Positions 29,173 through 37,800 of a DNA stretch of 64,000 bases are shown piece by piece. The stretch's first letter is position 1. Every line of letters starts with the position of its first letter. Origin of the DNA: Saprospiraceae bacterium (GTDB lineage Bacteria > Bacteroidota > Bacteroidia > Chitinophagales > Saprospiraceae); NCBI GenBank assembly GCA_024103195.1, contig JAGFIW010000206.1:1-64000 (forward strand). Reading direction: 5' to 3'. A model generated the notes under the pieces. The model made no database searches. It was not told the origin of the DNA and was given only the letters and a program-made list of their open reading frames with translations. The translations under genes and the position numbers were made by a program.

Positions 29173-30747
29173 TCAATGCTCCAAAGTCACCCTCTCACTG
29201 TGGCTGCTATGTCCGTCGTCAAGGACCAGCATGTACACACCCGCCTGTAGTGGGGACAAAGGGAAGGAAAACGCCTGAACATCCCGGTCTGGACGCAGTG
29301 TTGTCATCAACCATTCCCTACCGTCCAGCGACATCAGTCGCACGGTGATGGATTCGCCGGCACAGTGGCCAATCCGTACTTCCAACTTGTCGCGTGCGGG
29401 ATTGGGATATACCTTGACACTACAGGGAAATGCCTGGTGGTGATGAACCCCCACCAGGTCACTCAGTGCGAATACATCTATACCAGCTTGTACCGGTTGT
29501 GCTAATAGGGCCGCTGCCGCCAGCGTGGCACGGGTAACCCGGGTCATGAATCCGATATCCAGCGTGGCGATGCTGTCACCCGGTGTATGGTAATTTTTGT
29601 TGCGAAAATTGGCCCCGTCTGTGAGCATCAGCGCCTGATAACCGGCATCCCAGAACTTCGCATGGTCACTGCGACGCAAGTCAGGGGCGATTTGGCCATT
29701 ACCGGGCACGGTAAGCGGAATATATTTTAGCCCGGGCACATACATGTCACAGGCTTGTTCATAAATGTCAATCAGGGGCTGTGACGATTGGTTGCCCACT
29801 ATAGTAATAAAATCACCCCGGTTTTCATTGGCATTGATGGTCTGGACCGCCTCGGGAAACAAGGTGCCGAACCCGAAGGGGAGTTCCTGGCTGTTGGGCA
29901 CGTCGGAGTAATACCCGATCATTTCCATATTCAGTACCCCATCGACTTGTTCCCAGGGTTTGATGCCTGATTGCACGTAAGCCTGGGACCCGATAAGGCC
30001 TTGTTCCTCGAAAGCAAATCCGATGTACCGAATGCTTTTGCGAAACTGGTATGGCGCCAGCACCCTGGCGATTTCCAGCATGGCCGCTACGGAGGAGGCA
30101 TTATCATCGGCACCCGGCGAACCGGTGACTCCGTCATAATGGCCATCCACGATTATGGTGGCGGCTTCATCTTCAAGGCCCGGCTGCCGGGACAGTATGT
30201 TGGGAAAGTTGGAGCCCTGGTAAAAGACGGGTTGCATGGTGGTCTGGAAGGGCAATGCTTCCAGGGTGACATAGATGGTATCGCGAACCACCTGCAGGTT
30301 ACCTGTATGCGCGCTGTGATGCCGGGGAACGGCGATGGTTTGCAGCCACTGTATCAGACGAAGGCTGTCCACCTGATCCACCATAGCCTGGATGTCGGGC
30401 ACATGGCCATCCTCAGCACTTACGCGCACGACGGTCTGATGGATATCCGGGATATTGTCCCATACCCAGGTGATGGATTTTTGGGGCCCGGGAGCTTGGT
30501 CGCTTCCCAGGTCGCCACTCCATTGTCCGTTCTGGGCCAGGAAGGTTTCGCCGCCGTCCAAGGAAATTCCGAAGCGGACCGTGCAGGCATCCCCTTCAGG
30601 ATCACTGAGGTCATAATGAACGGTTACCGTCTGCGCGGGTTCGTCGACCTGGACCGAGGTAATCTGCACCACCGGGGGTAAATTCTGGGCTGGCAGTATC
30701 CCGTTCAGGAGTGAGAAACCAAGGAGGAAAGCGATGTACCATTTCAT
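29173..30747 (-). CDS. Secreted M28-family metallopeptidase with T9SS sorting domain
   Basis: 524 residues from the ATG at 30747 (another at 30756), giving a signal peptide KWYIAFLLGFSLLNGILPAQ. A fibronectin-like strand segment (about 20-105) is followed by the M28 domain: IIVDGHYDGVTGSPGADDNASSVAAM with the first zinc ligands His and Asp, GFAFEEQGLIGSQAYV with the catalytic Glu pair, and LRRSDHAKFWDAGYQALMLTDGA with the last His. The tail from VKVYPNPARDKLEV is a T9SS type A sorting domain with C-terminal basic/His end. It should cleave amino-terminal residues from extracellular peptides, complementing the C10 endoprotease encoded on the opposite strand. Confidence 0.88.
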   Translation of the reverse strand: MKWYIAFLLGFSLLNGILPAQNLPPVVQITSVQVDEPAQTVTVHYDLSDPEGDACTVRFGISLDGGETFLAQNGQWSGDLGSDQAPGPQKSITWVWDNIPDIHQTVVRVSAEDGHVPDIQAMVDQVDSLRLIQWLQTIAVPRHHSAHTGNLQVVRDTIYVTLEALPFQTTMQPVFYQGSNFPNILSRQPGLEDEAATIIVDGHYDGVTGSPGADDNASSVAAMLEIARVLAPYQFRKSIRYIGFAFEEQGLIGSQAYVQSGIKPWEQVDGVLNMEMIGYYSDVPNSQELPFGFGTLFPEAVQTINANENRGDFITIVGNQSSQPLIDIYEQACDMYVPGLKYIPLTVPGNGQIAPDLRRSDHAKFWDAGYQALMLTDGANFRNKNYHTPGDSIATLDIGFMTRVTRATLAAAALLAQPVQAGIDVFALSDLVGVHHHQAFPCSVKVYPNPARDKLEVRIGHCAGESITVRLMSLDGREWLMTTLRPDRDVQAFSFPLSPLQAGVYMLVLDDGHSSHSERVTLEH

Positions 30748-30992
30748 AGCGGTCATTTTATCATTATGCGCAGGGCGTTTTGTCTTTCCCCAGGGTAGCC
30801 ATCCCGCAAATCGCATCCGGGAACGACCTTTGCCGGACTGCACCTCCGAGGAATCCTTTCGGGGATAGAATTTGTGTGTGGATAACGGACATACCCCAAG
30901 GTGCCCCTTGCGCAGAACGTATTTGGCCCCGGCATTCAAATATCGGAATCCTCAGATTTTCAGCCCGGAGGGGGCAGCGGTTTCGCACGCGT

Positions 30993-33461
30993 CTACCCCA
31001 CCGCGCCTCTTTCCCACAGCAGTTCATATTTGCTCTGACCGGTAAAACGGAAGGCGGAAATGCGGATGAGCAGGTCCAACTGGGAGGGATCGGCTGGGAC
31101 GCGGCGGCAGAAGTCAGCCAAATCGCGAAAGGGGCCGCCCCGCTCCCGCTCGGTGATAAAATCCAGTGCCAGCTGTCGTTCCAGGCCCTGAAGGTGAACG
31201 AAACCCAGGTACACGTCCTCGCCCCGGATGCTGGTGAGCCATCGGCTGCGGTTGACGCAGGGAGGATGGATCCTGGCCCCCTGCATACGCGCCTCGTGCA
31301 CATAGATCTCGGTGCGATAAAAGCCGCCGAAATTGTTGATCACCGCTACCATGAACTCCAACGGGTACCAAGCCTTGAGCCAGAGACTCTGGAAGGACTC
31401 GACCGCGTAGCTGGCCGAGTGGGCTTTACAGAAGGAATAACCGCTGAAACTCTCGATCTGCCGCCATACCTCCTGGGTCAGGGCCTCTGGGTAGCCTCTG
31501 GCGCCGCAGTTGTCGAAATACTTTTGACGCAGTCGGGCAAACGCTGCGGAAGATTTTTTCTTGCCCGTCATCACCCGGCGCAGCACATCGCTCTCGTCAA
31601 GATCCAGTCCGGCGAAGTGGTGCACGACCTTCATCACATCCTCCTGATAGACCATCACACCAAAGGTCTCGCCCAGGTGCTCCCGAAATACCGGGTGGAT
31701 GTACTGGAAATCATGGGGATGGTGGAAACGCTGGATATATTCCCGCATCATGCCCGACTGTGCGACACCGGGCCGGATGATGGAGCTGGCCGCTACCAGG
31801 TGGACATAATTGTCGCATTTCAACTTGCTGAGCAGCCCTCTCATCGCCGGCGATTCGATATAGAAACAACCGATACACTGCCCCGAGCGCAGCTGGGTGC
31901 GCACGCGCTCATCCTCCTTGATCCGGGGTATATCATGGATATCCACACTCACACCCCGGTTGGCCCTGACCAGGTCTACCGCCTCCTTGATATGACCCAG
32001 ACCGCGCTGACTGAGCACATCGTACTTGTGATAGCCCAAATCCTCGGCATGGTGCATGTCAAAATGGGTGACCGGAAATCCCTTGGGCATCATCTGCAAA
32101 GCCGTATGCGCATAGAGGGGACGCTCGCCTATGAGGATGCCTCCGGCGTGGATAGAGAGGTAATTGGGCAGGCCGTCGAGCTGCTTGCCGAAATGAAAGA
32201 TATGGCGGGCATAGGGGTGGTGCTTGTCTACGGCCAACGGTTCATCCACGATACGGTCGATGTCGTCTTTGGGGAGACCGAACACCTTTCCCAACTCGCG
32301 GATGATGGAGCGGCCCTTGAACGTATTATAGGTGGCCAACAGGGCGGTATAACCGCGACCGTAGCGTTTGAAGATATAGTCGGTAACGTCGTCCCGCTCG
32401 TCCCAGGAAAAGTCGATGTCGAAATCGGGGGGTGAACTGCGATAAGGATTGATAAAGCGCTCGAAGTAGAGGTCCAACTCGATAGGGTCCACGTCGGTGA
32501 TGCCGAGGCAGTAGGCCACAATGGAGTTGGCTCCGCTACCCCGCCCCACATGGAAGAAACCGGCCGACCGGGCGTAGCGGATGATGTCCCAGGTGATGAG
32601 GAAATACGGAGCGAAATGCATCTTCTCAATGACGTCCAATTCGCGACGCACACGACCGGCTGCCTCCTTGTTGTCCGGTCCATACCGGCGGTGCAGCCCG
32701 CCAAGGGCCAACTTGTGGAGGAGCTGAAGATCGTCGCGCGTACTTCCGGCAAAGGTTTGCCGGTTGTGGCGGGCATCGGCCTGCATATCCGTATGGCATT
32801 GATCGAGAAGCCCGGCGGCACGGGTGAGGAGCTCGGGACACCCGGCATAGAGCGTTGCCAGTTCGGACGGAAAAAAGAAACGCTCGTCCTCCGCAGCGTG
32901 CTGGTCGGGAGCCAACTTGCCGATGATCTGATTGGTATCGATGGCACGCAAAAGCTTGTGCGTACGGTATCCGTCCCGATCGAGAAAGGTGACCGGGACC
33001 CAGGCGACCAGCTTGTCGGGATGCCGTCGCAGCGGTGACCGGAATAAGGCATTCACCGCATTGGGACGGATACCTATGTATTCATGGGGACGCAACTTTT
33101 CCGGAGACCGCACCGCATGAGGATAAATGATGTACGTGCCCTCCATCTCCGGAGGAGTATCCGGCAGCGGATGACCGTCCAGGGAACATTCACTGAGAAA
33201 TCGGCACAAGCCCGCAAACCCCTCATCGCTGCGGGCCAACCCGACATACAGCAGCCTGCCATCCCGCCGGAACTCTATCCCCAATACCGGTCGTATGCCT
33301 GCCTCCCGGCAGCGGACAACAAATTCAAAGGTACAGGAGGTGTTGTTGATGTCCGTCAGCGCCAGCGCCGTGATCCCGCGCAACACTGCAGCGGCCACTA
33401 TTTGCTCCGGACTCAGAACACCGTAGCGAAGACTGTAGCAGGAATGCACATTGAGATACAT
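30993..33461 (-). CDS. DnaE-type DNA polymerase III alpha subunit, second (DnaE2-like) class, C-terminally truncated
   Basis: 822 residues; the Bacteroidota class of extra DnaE is usually near 980-1050. It opens MYLNVHSCYSLRYGVLSPEQ, a degenerate PHP domain (ALTDINN instead of ALTDH), so PHP exonuclease or metal activity is unlikely. Polymerase motifs are intact: GRGSGANSIVAYCLGITDVDP, PPDFDIDFSWDE with the catalytic Asp pair (about residues 345-352), VMVYQEDVMKV and SGYSFCKAHSASYA. The protein stops after ALRFTG-like FRFTGQSKYELLWERGAVG, before the C-terminal OB-like module. I searched the other frames of the 236 bp downstream and saw no remnant. No ImuA/ImuB genes are adjacent. It may act in translesion synthesis if functional. 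Confidence 0.88.
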   Translation of the reverse strand: MYLNVHSCYSLRYGVLSPEQIVAAAVLRGITALALTDINNTSCTFEFVVRCREAGIRPVLGIEFRRDGRLLYVGLARSDEGFAGLCRFLSECSLDGHPLPDTPPEMEGTYIIYPHAVRSPEKLRPHEYIGIRPNAVNALFRSPLRRHPDKLVAWVPVTFLDRDGYRTHKLLRAIDTNQIIGKLAPDQHAAEDERFFFPSELATLYAGCPELLTRAAGLLDQCHTDMQADARHNRQTFAGSTRDDLQLLHKLALGGLHRRYGPDNKEAAGRVRRELDVIEKMHFAPYFLITWDIIRYARSAGFFHVGRGSGANSIVAYCLGITDVDPIELDLYFERFINPYRSSPPDFDIDFSWDERDDVTDYIFKRYGRGYTALLATYNTFKGRSIIRELGKVFGLPKDDIDRIVDEPLAVDKHHPYARHIFHFGKQLDGLPNYLSIHAGGILIGERPLYAHTALQMMPKGFPVTHFDMHHAEDLGYHKYDVLSQRGLGHIKEAVDLVRANRGVSVDIHDIPRIKEDERVRTQLRSGQCIGCFYIESPAMRGLLSKLKCDNYVHLVAASSIIRPGVAQSGMMREYIQRFHHPHDFQYIHPVFREHLGETFGVMVYQEDVMKVVHHFAGLDLDESDVLRRVMTGKKKSSAAFARLRQKYFDNCGARGYPEALTQEVWRQIESFSGYSFCKAHSASYAVESFQSLWLKAWYPLEFMVAVINNFGGFYRTEIYVHEARMQGARIHPPCVNRSRWLTSIRGEDVYLGFVHLQGLERQLALDFITERERGGPFRDLADFCRRVPADPSQLDLLIRISAFRFTGQSKYELLWERGAVG

Positions 33462-33500
33462 GGCTGGCCGGATGGGTCATATCATGACGCCCTTGCCACA

Positions 33501-33508
33501 CAAAGTTA
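33501..33508 (-). promoter_or_regulatory. Predicted -7 element of the dnaE-type gene
   Basis: On the minus strand TAACTTTG (33508-33501) matches TAnnTTTG and lies 40 nt before the ATG at 33461. It overlaps the left end of the 25-bp palindrome, so a bound repressor would block it. No -33 TTTG is seen at the expected place. Confidence 0.4.
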
Positions 33509-33527
33509 AAACAATTTGTTTTAACTT
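33503..33527. promoter_or_regulatory. Perfect 25-bp palindrome, likely operator between divergent dnaE and HTH-Fic genes
   Basis: AAGTTAAAACAA (33503-33514), one central T (33515), then TTGTTTTAACTT (33516-33527). The 12-bp arms are exact reverse complements. It stands in the 135-bp intergenic region between divergent starts at 33461 and 33597 and is much more A/T-rich than its surroundings. The 1-nt loop makes a transcription terminator hairpin unlikely and fits a dimeric helix-turn-helix operator. The adjacent gene encodes an HTH protein, so autoregulation is the simplest idea. Confidence 0.55.
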
Positions 33528-33596
33528 GTGAAGCGATTCGGAAAAGGATGCGAGAATATTAAAATAATGACTATTATTGTCATCATTCTTTTAGTC

Positions 33597-34667
33597 ATGA
33601 CTTCTTTTGGCATTTTCTTAAAGCAATCACGCCTTCATTCTAACCGCAGACTTCGTGAAGTGGCCTCCATAGCAGAATTGGATTCTTCACTCATCAGCCG
33701 GTACGAGAACGGGGACCGTCTTCCTCCGGAAAAGCATCTGTCGCGACTATCAGCGGCATATGGCATTTCGCCCAACCCAATGCGGGTAGCATGGCTGGCC
33801 GAGCAAGTCCTCTCACTGGTAGGAGACGATCCCGCAGGATACGAAGCATTGCACGTCGCCGAATCCAGGATAGCAAATCTCCAACAAGAGGCAAGGCTGA
33901 CCCGGGCGTCGCAAGATTCGAAAGTGTTGCCTTTGATCCAAAAGGTGGACGCGCTAAGAGAACGCTGGCAACGATGCCACCCCCTGGACAATATCCAGCA
34001 GGAGCGCATAAACGCGTGGTACAGGACCCTTTACACATGGGAAAGCAACCGCATTGAGGGCAATACATTGACCCTCCAGGAAACGGAATTGGTGGTCAAT
34101 CAAGGACTCACCATCGGTGGAAAAACCATGCGTGAACATCTTGAAGCCATCAACCATGCCCAGGCCGTGGATTATCTACTTGAGCTTGTAAAAAGCGGGG
34201 AAGCATTCAGTCCCCGCATCCTGCGCGAATGGCATAGTCTTATCCTGAGAGGGATTGCTCCTGAACATGCCGGACGATTTCGTCAGGTCCCTGTCCGGAT
34301 ATCCGAAAGCCATCATAGCCCGCCTCAACCATGGGAGCTGGAAGGATTGATGGACGACTATTTTACCTTCTTCCACCGCGAGGAGCATAGGATGCATCCC
34401 GTTCTGCTGGCGGCTGAAATGCATGAAAGACTTGTCGCCATCCATCCTTTCATCGATGGCAACGGGCGTACAACCCGACTCATCATGAACCTCATTCTGC
34501 TTCGCCACGGGTACACGCTTGTCAACCTGAAAGGAGATCCAAAATCACGGATGAAATACTTCAAAGCCCTGGAAACCGTGCAGACGGAGAATAACCCGGA
34601 AGTATTTCATACCCTGATCCTCCAACATGCCATCCAATCGCTGGAAGACCACCTCGCTTTGACCTGA
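33597..34667 (+). CDS. Fic-domain protein (AMPylator) with N-terminal helix-turn-helix
   Basis: 356 residues from the ATG at 33597. An upstream in-frame ATG at 33528 would add a hydrophobic stretch that does not fit the fold. Residues about 5-55 are an XRE-type HTH (SNRRLREVASIAELDSSLISRYENGDRLP). The Fic domain has an inhibitory motif of the (S/T)xxxE(G/N) form, ESNRIEGN, at about residues 150-157, ahead of the core, the arrangement of class II Fic proteins. The active motif HPFIDGNGRTTRL near 283-295 is complete (HxFx(D/E)GNGRxxR), so it should transfer AMP to a target hydroxyl when the inhibitory helix is released. HTH suggests self-regulation through the nearby palindrome. Targets are unknown. 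A strong hairpin follows the stop. Confidence 0.85.
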   Translation: MTSFGIFLKQSRLHSNRRLREVASIAELDSSLISRYENGDRLPPEKHLSRLSAAYGISPNPMRVAWLAEQVLSLVGDDPAGYEALHVAESRIANLQQEARLTRASQDSKVLPLIQKVDALRERWQRCHPLDNIQQERINAWYRTLYTWESNRIEGNTLTLQETELVVNQGLTIGGKTMREHLEAINHAQAVDYLLELVKSGEAFSPRILREWHSLILRGIAPEHAGRFRQVPVRISESHHSPPQPWELEGLMDDYFTFFHREEHRMHPVLLAAEMHERLVAIHPFIDGNGRTTRLIMNLILLRHGYTLVNLKGDPKSRMKYFKALETVQTENNPEVFHTLILQHAIQSLEDHLALT

Positions 34668-34669
34668 GT

Positions 34670-34704
34670 ACCTGCCCGGCCGTCCCCTGCAACACCGGGC
34701 AGGT
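34670..34704 (+). terminator. Hairpin terminator after the Fic gene
   Basis: ACCTGCCCGG (34670-34679) pairs exactly with CCGGGCAGGT (34695-34704) around a 15-nt loop. The stem is followed by CAATTTTCC, a weak U-tract. It begins 3 nt after the Fic stop. Confidence 0.6.
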
Positions 34705-34848
34705 CAATTTTCCACCGTGCAGCTATTGAGTCCCCCGGATCGGCACACCACACAATTACATCGCCTGCCGTAAGGCCCATTCCCCTCCACAAATATCAGC
34801 GGACCGGTTTTTTTTCATAATTTTATCCTGACAACCTGTCCACCAACC

Positions 34849-37800
34849 ATGCCTGACTGTTTGACCCGCCTTCTTCTGGCGACCATCTTTTTGCTTGTTT
34901 GCCGCTCGCCCGAAATTCTGGCTCAATCCAATGATTGCGCAACGGCAACGACAATATGTTCCAATCCTCCGGCAGCGGGCAATCCAGCAGGAGAGGGAGG
35001 TTTTGACGATTTCAGCGATCCGGACAACGACCCCGGCTGCCTCACTTCGGAAGGGAATACGGCCTGGTATTACTTCGAGATTGACCCCAACGCCCCGGGT
35101 GGACTGGAACTGGGTTTTACCATCATACCCGATGGCGGTTATGGGGAAGATTACGATTGGGCATTGTTTGGACCGGATGTGGATTGTGGTGACCTGGGTT
35201 CGCCCATCCGATGTTCCTCTGCCTCTGCATTTTGTGCTTTTTGTCCGGAGACAGGTATGGGTATGGGCACGACGGATTACTCGGAAGGACCCGGTTCCGG
35301 CGACGGATTTGTGGCCACTCTGGATGTATCCGGAGGACAGGGGTTCTATATTGCCATCAACAACTGGTATGGCACGGGCAATGGATTCACCCTCGAATTT
35401 ACAGGCACTGCAGCGCCCTGGTTGGATTGCACGGCTGATCCACCCTGTTCCGTGATAGCGGATGCCGGTCCCGACATGACCGTTTGTGAAGCCGCCGATC
35501 CGTTCAATCTCCAGGCCAGTGGGGATGGTGGCCTCCCCCCCTATGTGTTCCTTTGGAGCGGATCCGGAAACGGTACCGACTACCTGGACAATCCCGACAC
35601 GCAGAATCCATTAGTTACTTTACCCTCCGGGGTTGACGGGTCCATCACCTACTATGTGACCGTTACAGACGGATATTGCGAATCCGTGGATTCCATGGTC
35701 CTTACCATTTGGCCGGCACCGGAGGTCATGATCAATCCACTTGGCCCGCTGTGTACGGATGATGTCGGCACTGTCCAGGCAACAGGCAATCCAGCCAATG
35801 GAACCTGGGGCGGTATTGCCGACAATCAGGGCATTATTGTGCCCGCCTCATACCAGGCAGGCACATATTGGGTTACACTCAGTACCGTTAGTGCACAAGG
35901 ATGCCCCGGCACCGATTCCCTCGCTGTAGAAATCCTGGATCCCGACCCTATCCAAATTACCCCCATCCCGCCTCTCTGCTCTTCTTCTGACCCGGTTACG
36001 ATTGAAGTAACGCCCCCCGGGGGGATTTGGACCGGTGATTTTGGTGCCTCCGGTATTGTTTTTCCTGACCTGTTGGGTCCCGGTGCGTTTGTCGGCTATT
36101 ATGAGTACTACAATTTGTATGGGTGTCGAAGCACCGCCTACATTGTCGTCGACATATTCGCCGATCCTGAACCCGAGATTACAGATCCTGGCCCTGTTTG
36201 TTCCGACCAATCCGCTTATCAACTCCTGGCGGATCCTTTGGGAGGCATATGGAGCGGGGTGGCCCAAGCCAATGGATTGATTGCCCCGACCAGTCTAGGC
36301 GCCGGTTTCCATGAAGTCCATTATTCTTATATTGACAATCAGGGATGCGAAGGAAAGGATAGCCTTTTCATCGAAATCGTGGATCCTCCCATGGCCGATC
36401 TCCTGCCCGCCGTCCAAATTTGCAACAGTGATGCAGGCGGTCAAAACACCGTCCTTGATTTCACCAGTCTGATTCTTTCCGGGGATTCCGGAGGTACATG
36501 GACGGATATCCAGCTTTCCGGAGCCATTGGCACTCCGCCTGTTTTGGATTTCAACGGAGTTCCACCCGGCAGCTACACTTTTCAATACACGACTGCCTCG
36601 GCACAAGGAGATTGTGCTGAATTTGATGGTTTTGTTGAAGTGATCGTGGAAGAATGCAATTGTCCCAGTGTGTCCGTGATTTCCTCTACGGCATGGTGTA
36701 ATCTTGAGGATTCCCTGAACCTCCAGACCCTGAAGATTACTACTGAACCCGGCACCTGGCAATTACTGGCCACGCCTCCGGGTGTCAATCCCGCCTCCCT
36801 GAATGGAGGATTTCTTCATACCAACGGACGAGACCCGGGACCTTATGTTTTGTCCTTCATTCTGACCACACCCCCTCCAGCGGGATGCCCGGACCGGGAC
36901 ACTGCACAAGTCCTGTTGCAGCGTCCGCCTTTGGCTCAAATTCCGGATTCCGTCTTTGCCTGTAACAGCCAGGGCACAGGGAATCATCCCTCGGTGATGG
37001 ATTTGTATGCCCTCATCACCAATGGCGACACCAATGGTATTTGGACCATTCCACCCGGATTCGGGATCAACGGGCCGGATACGGCGGTCAACTTTCAGGG
37101 TGTTGTACCGGGTGTTTACCCATTCACCTATCACACCAACTCTGCCACAGCTCCTTGTCCGGAAACCAGTTATTCAGTTTTCATCGTCGTGGAGGATTGC
37201 CAATGTCCCAGCCTGGATATGTCGGCTCCACCCTCTCTATGCCTTGACCAGGCCACTTTGGATCTGCAAACCCTTCCACTTACCTCCGAATCCAGGACTT
37301 GGAGTCTCATCGGTGTACCTCCCGGCACAAATCCCGCCACCCTCAACGGCAGTATCTTCGATGGCACCGGGCACGATCCAGGGTCCTATTCTGTCCGGTT
37401 TTCCCTGGTACAAACTCCTCCTGCGGGATGTCCGGACCATGTAGACCTTACCCTGGATTTGCTGGCGCCACCTTTCGCCGATCTGCTCCTTCAGCTATCG
37501 GTATGCAATGCTAATGGACTACCTCAGGAGACTACCCTTCTGGATTTCGGTCAGTTCATTCAAGCCGGGGACAGCTCCGGCTTTTGGACCGACATCTCAG
37601 GCTCCGGAGCAGCAGGAACATTCCCATTGTTGGATTTCAATGGATTGCCGCCCGGCTTCTATCCGTTCTCGTATACCACCCAATCAGCTTCCCCGCCCTG
37701 CCAGGAACAAACCTACACCGTAAACGTACTGGTCAAAAATTGTTTGTGTCCTGATCTTGATCTTCTTCCTTCCATCAGCTTGTGCAACCGGGAAGAATCC

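Noticed and set aside
30780-32435. 551-codon frame antisense to the dnaE-type gene
   Set aside because: Sense frame has intact polymerase motifs; antisense frame has none.
33528-33596. Upstream ATG extension of the Fic gene
   Set aside because: It would add a hydrophobic 23-residue run before an intracellular HTH domain; the ATG at 33597 gives a normal HTH start.
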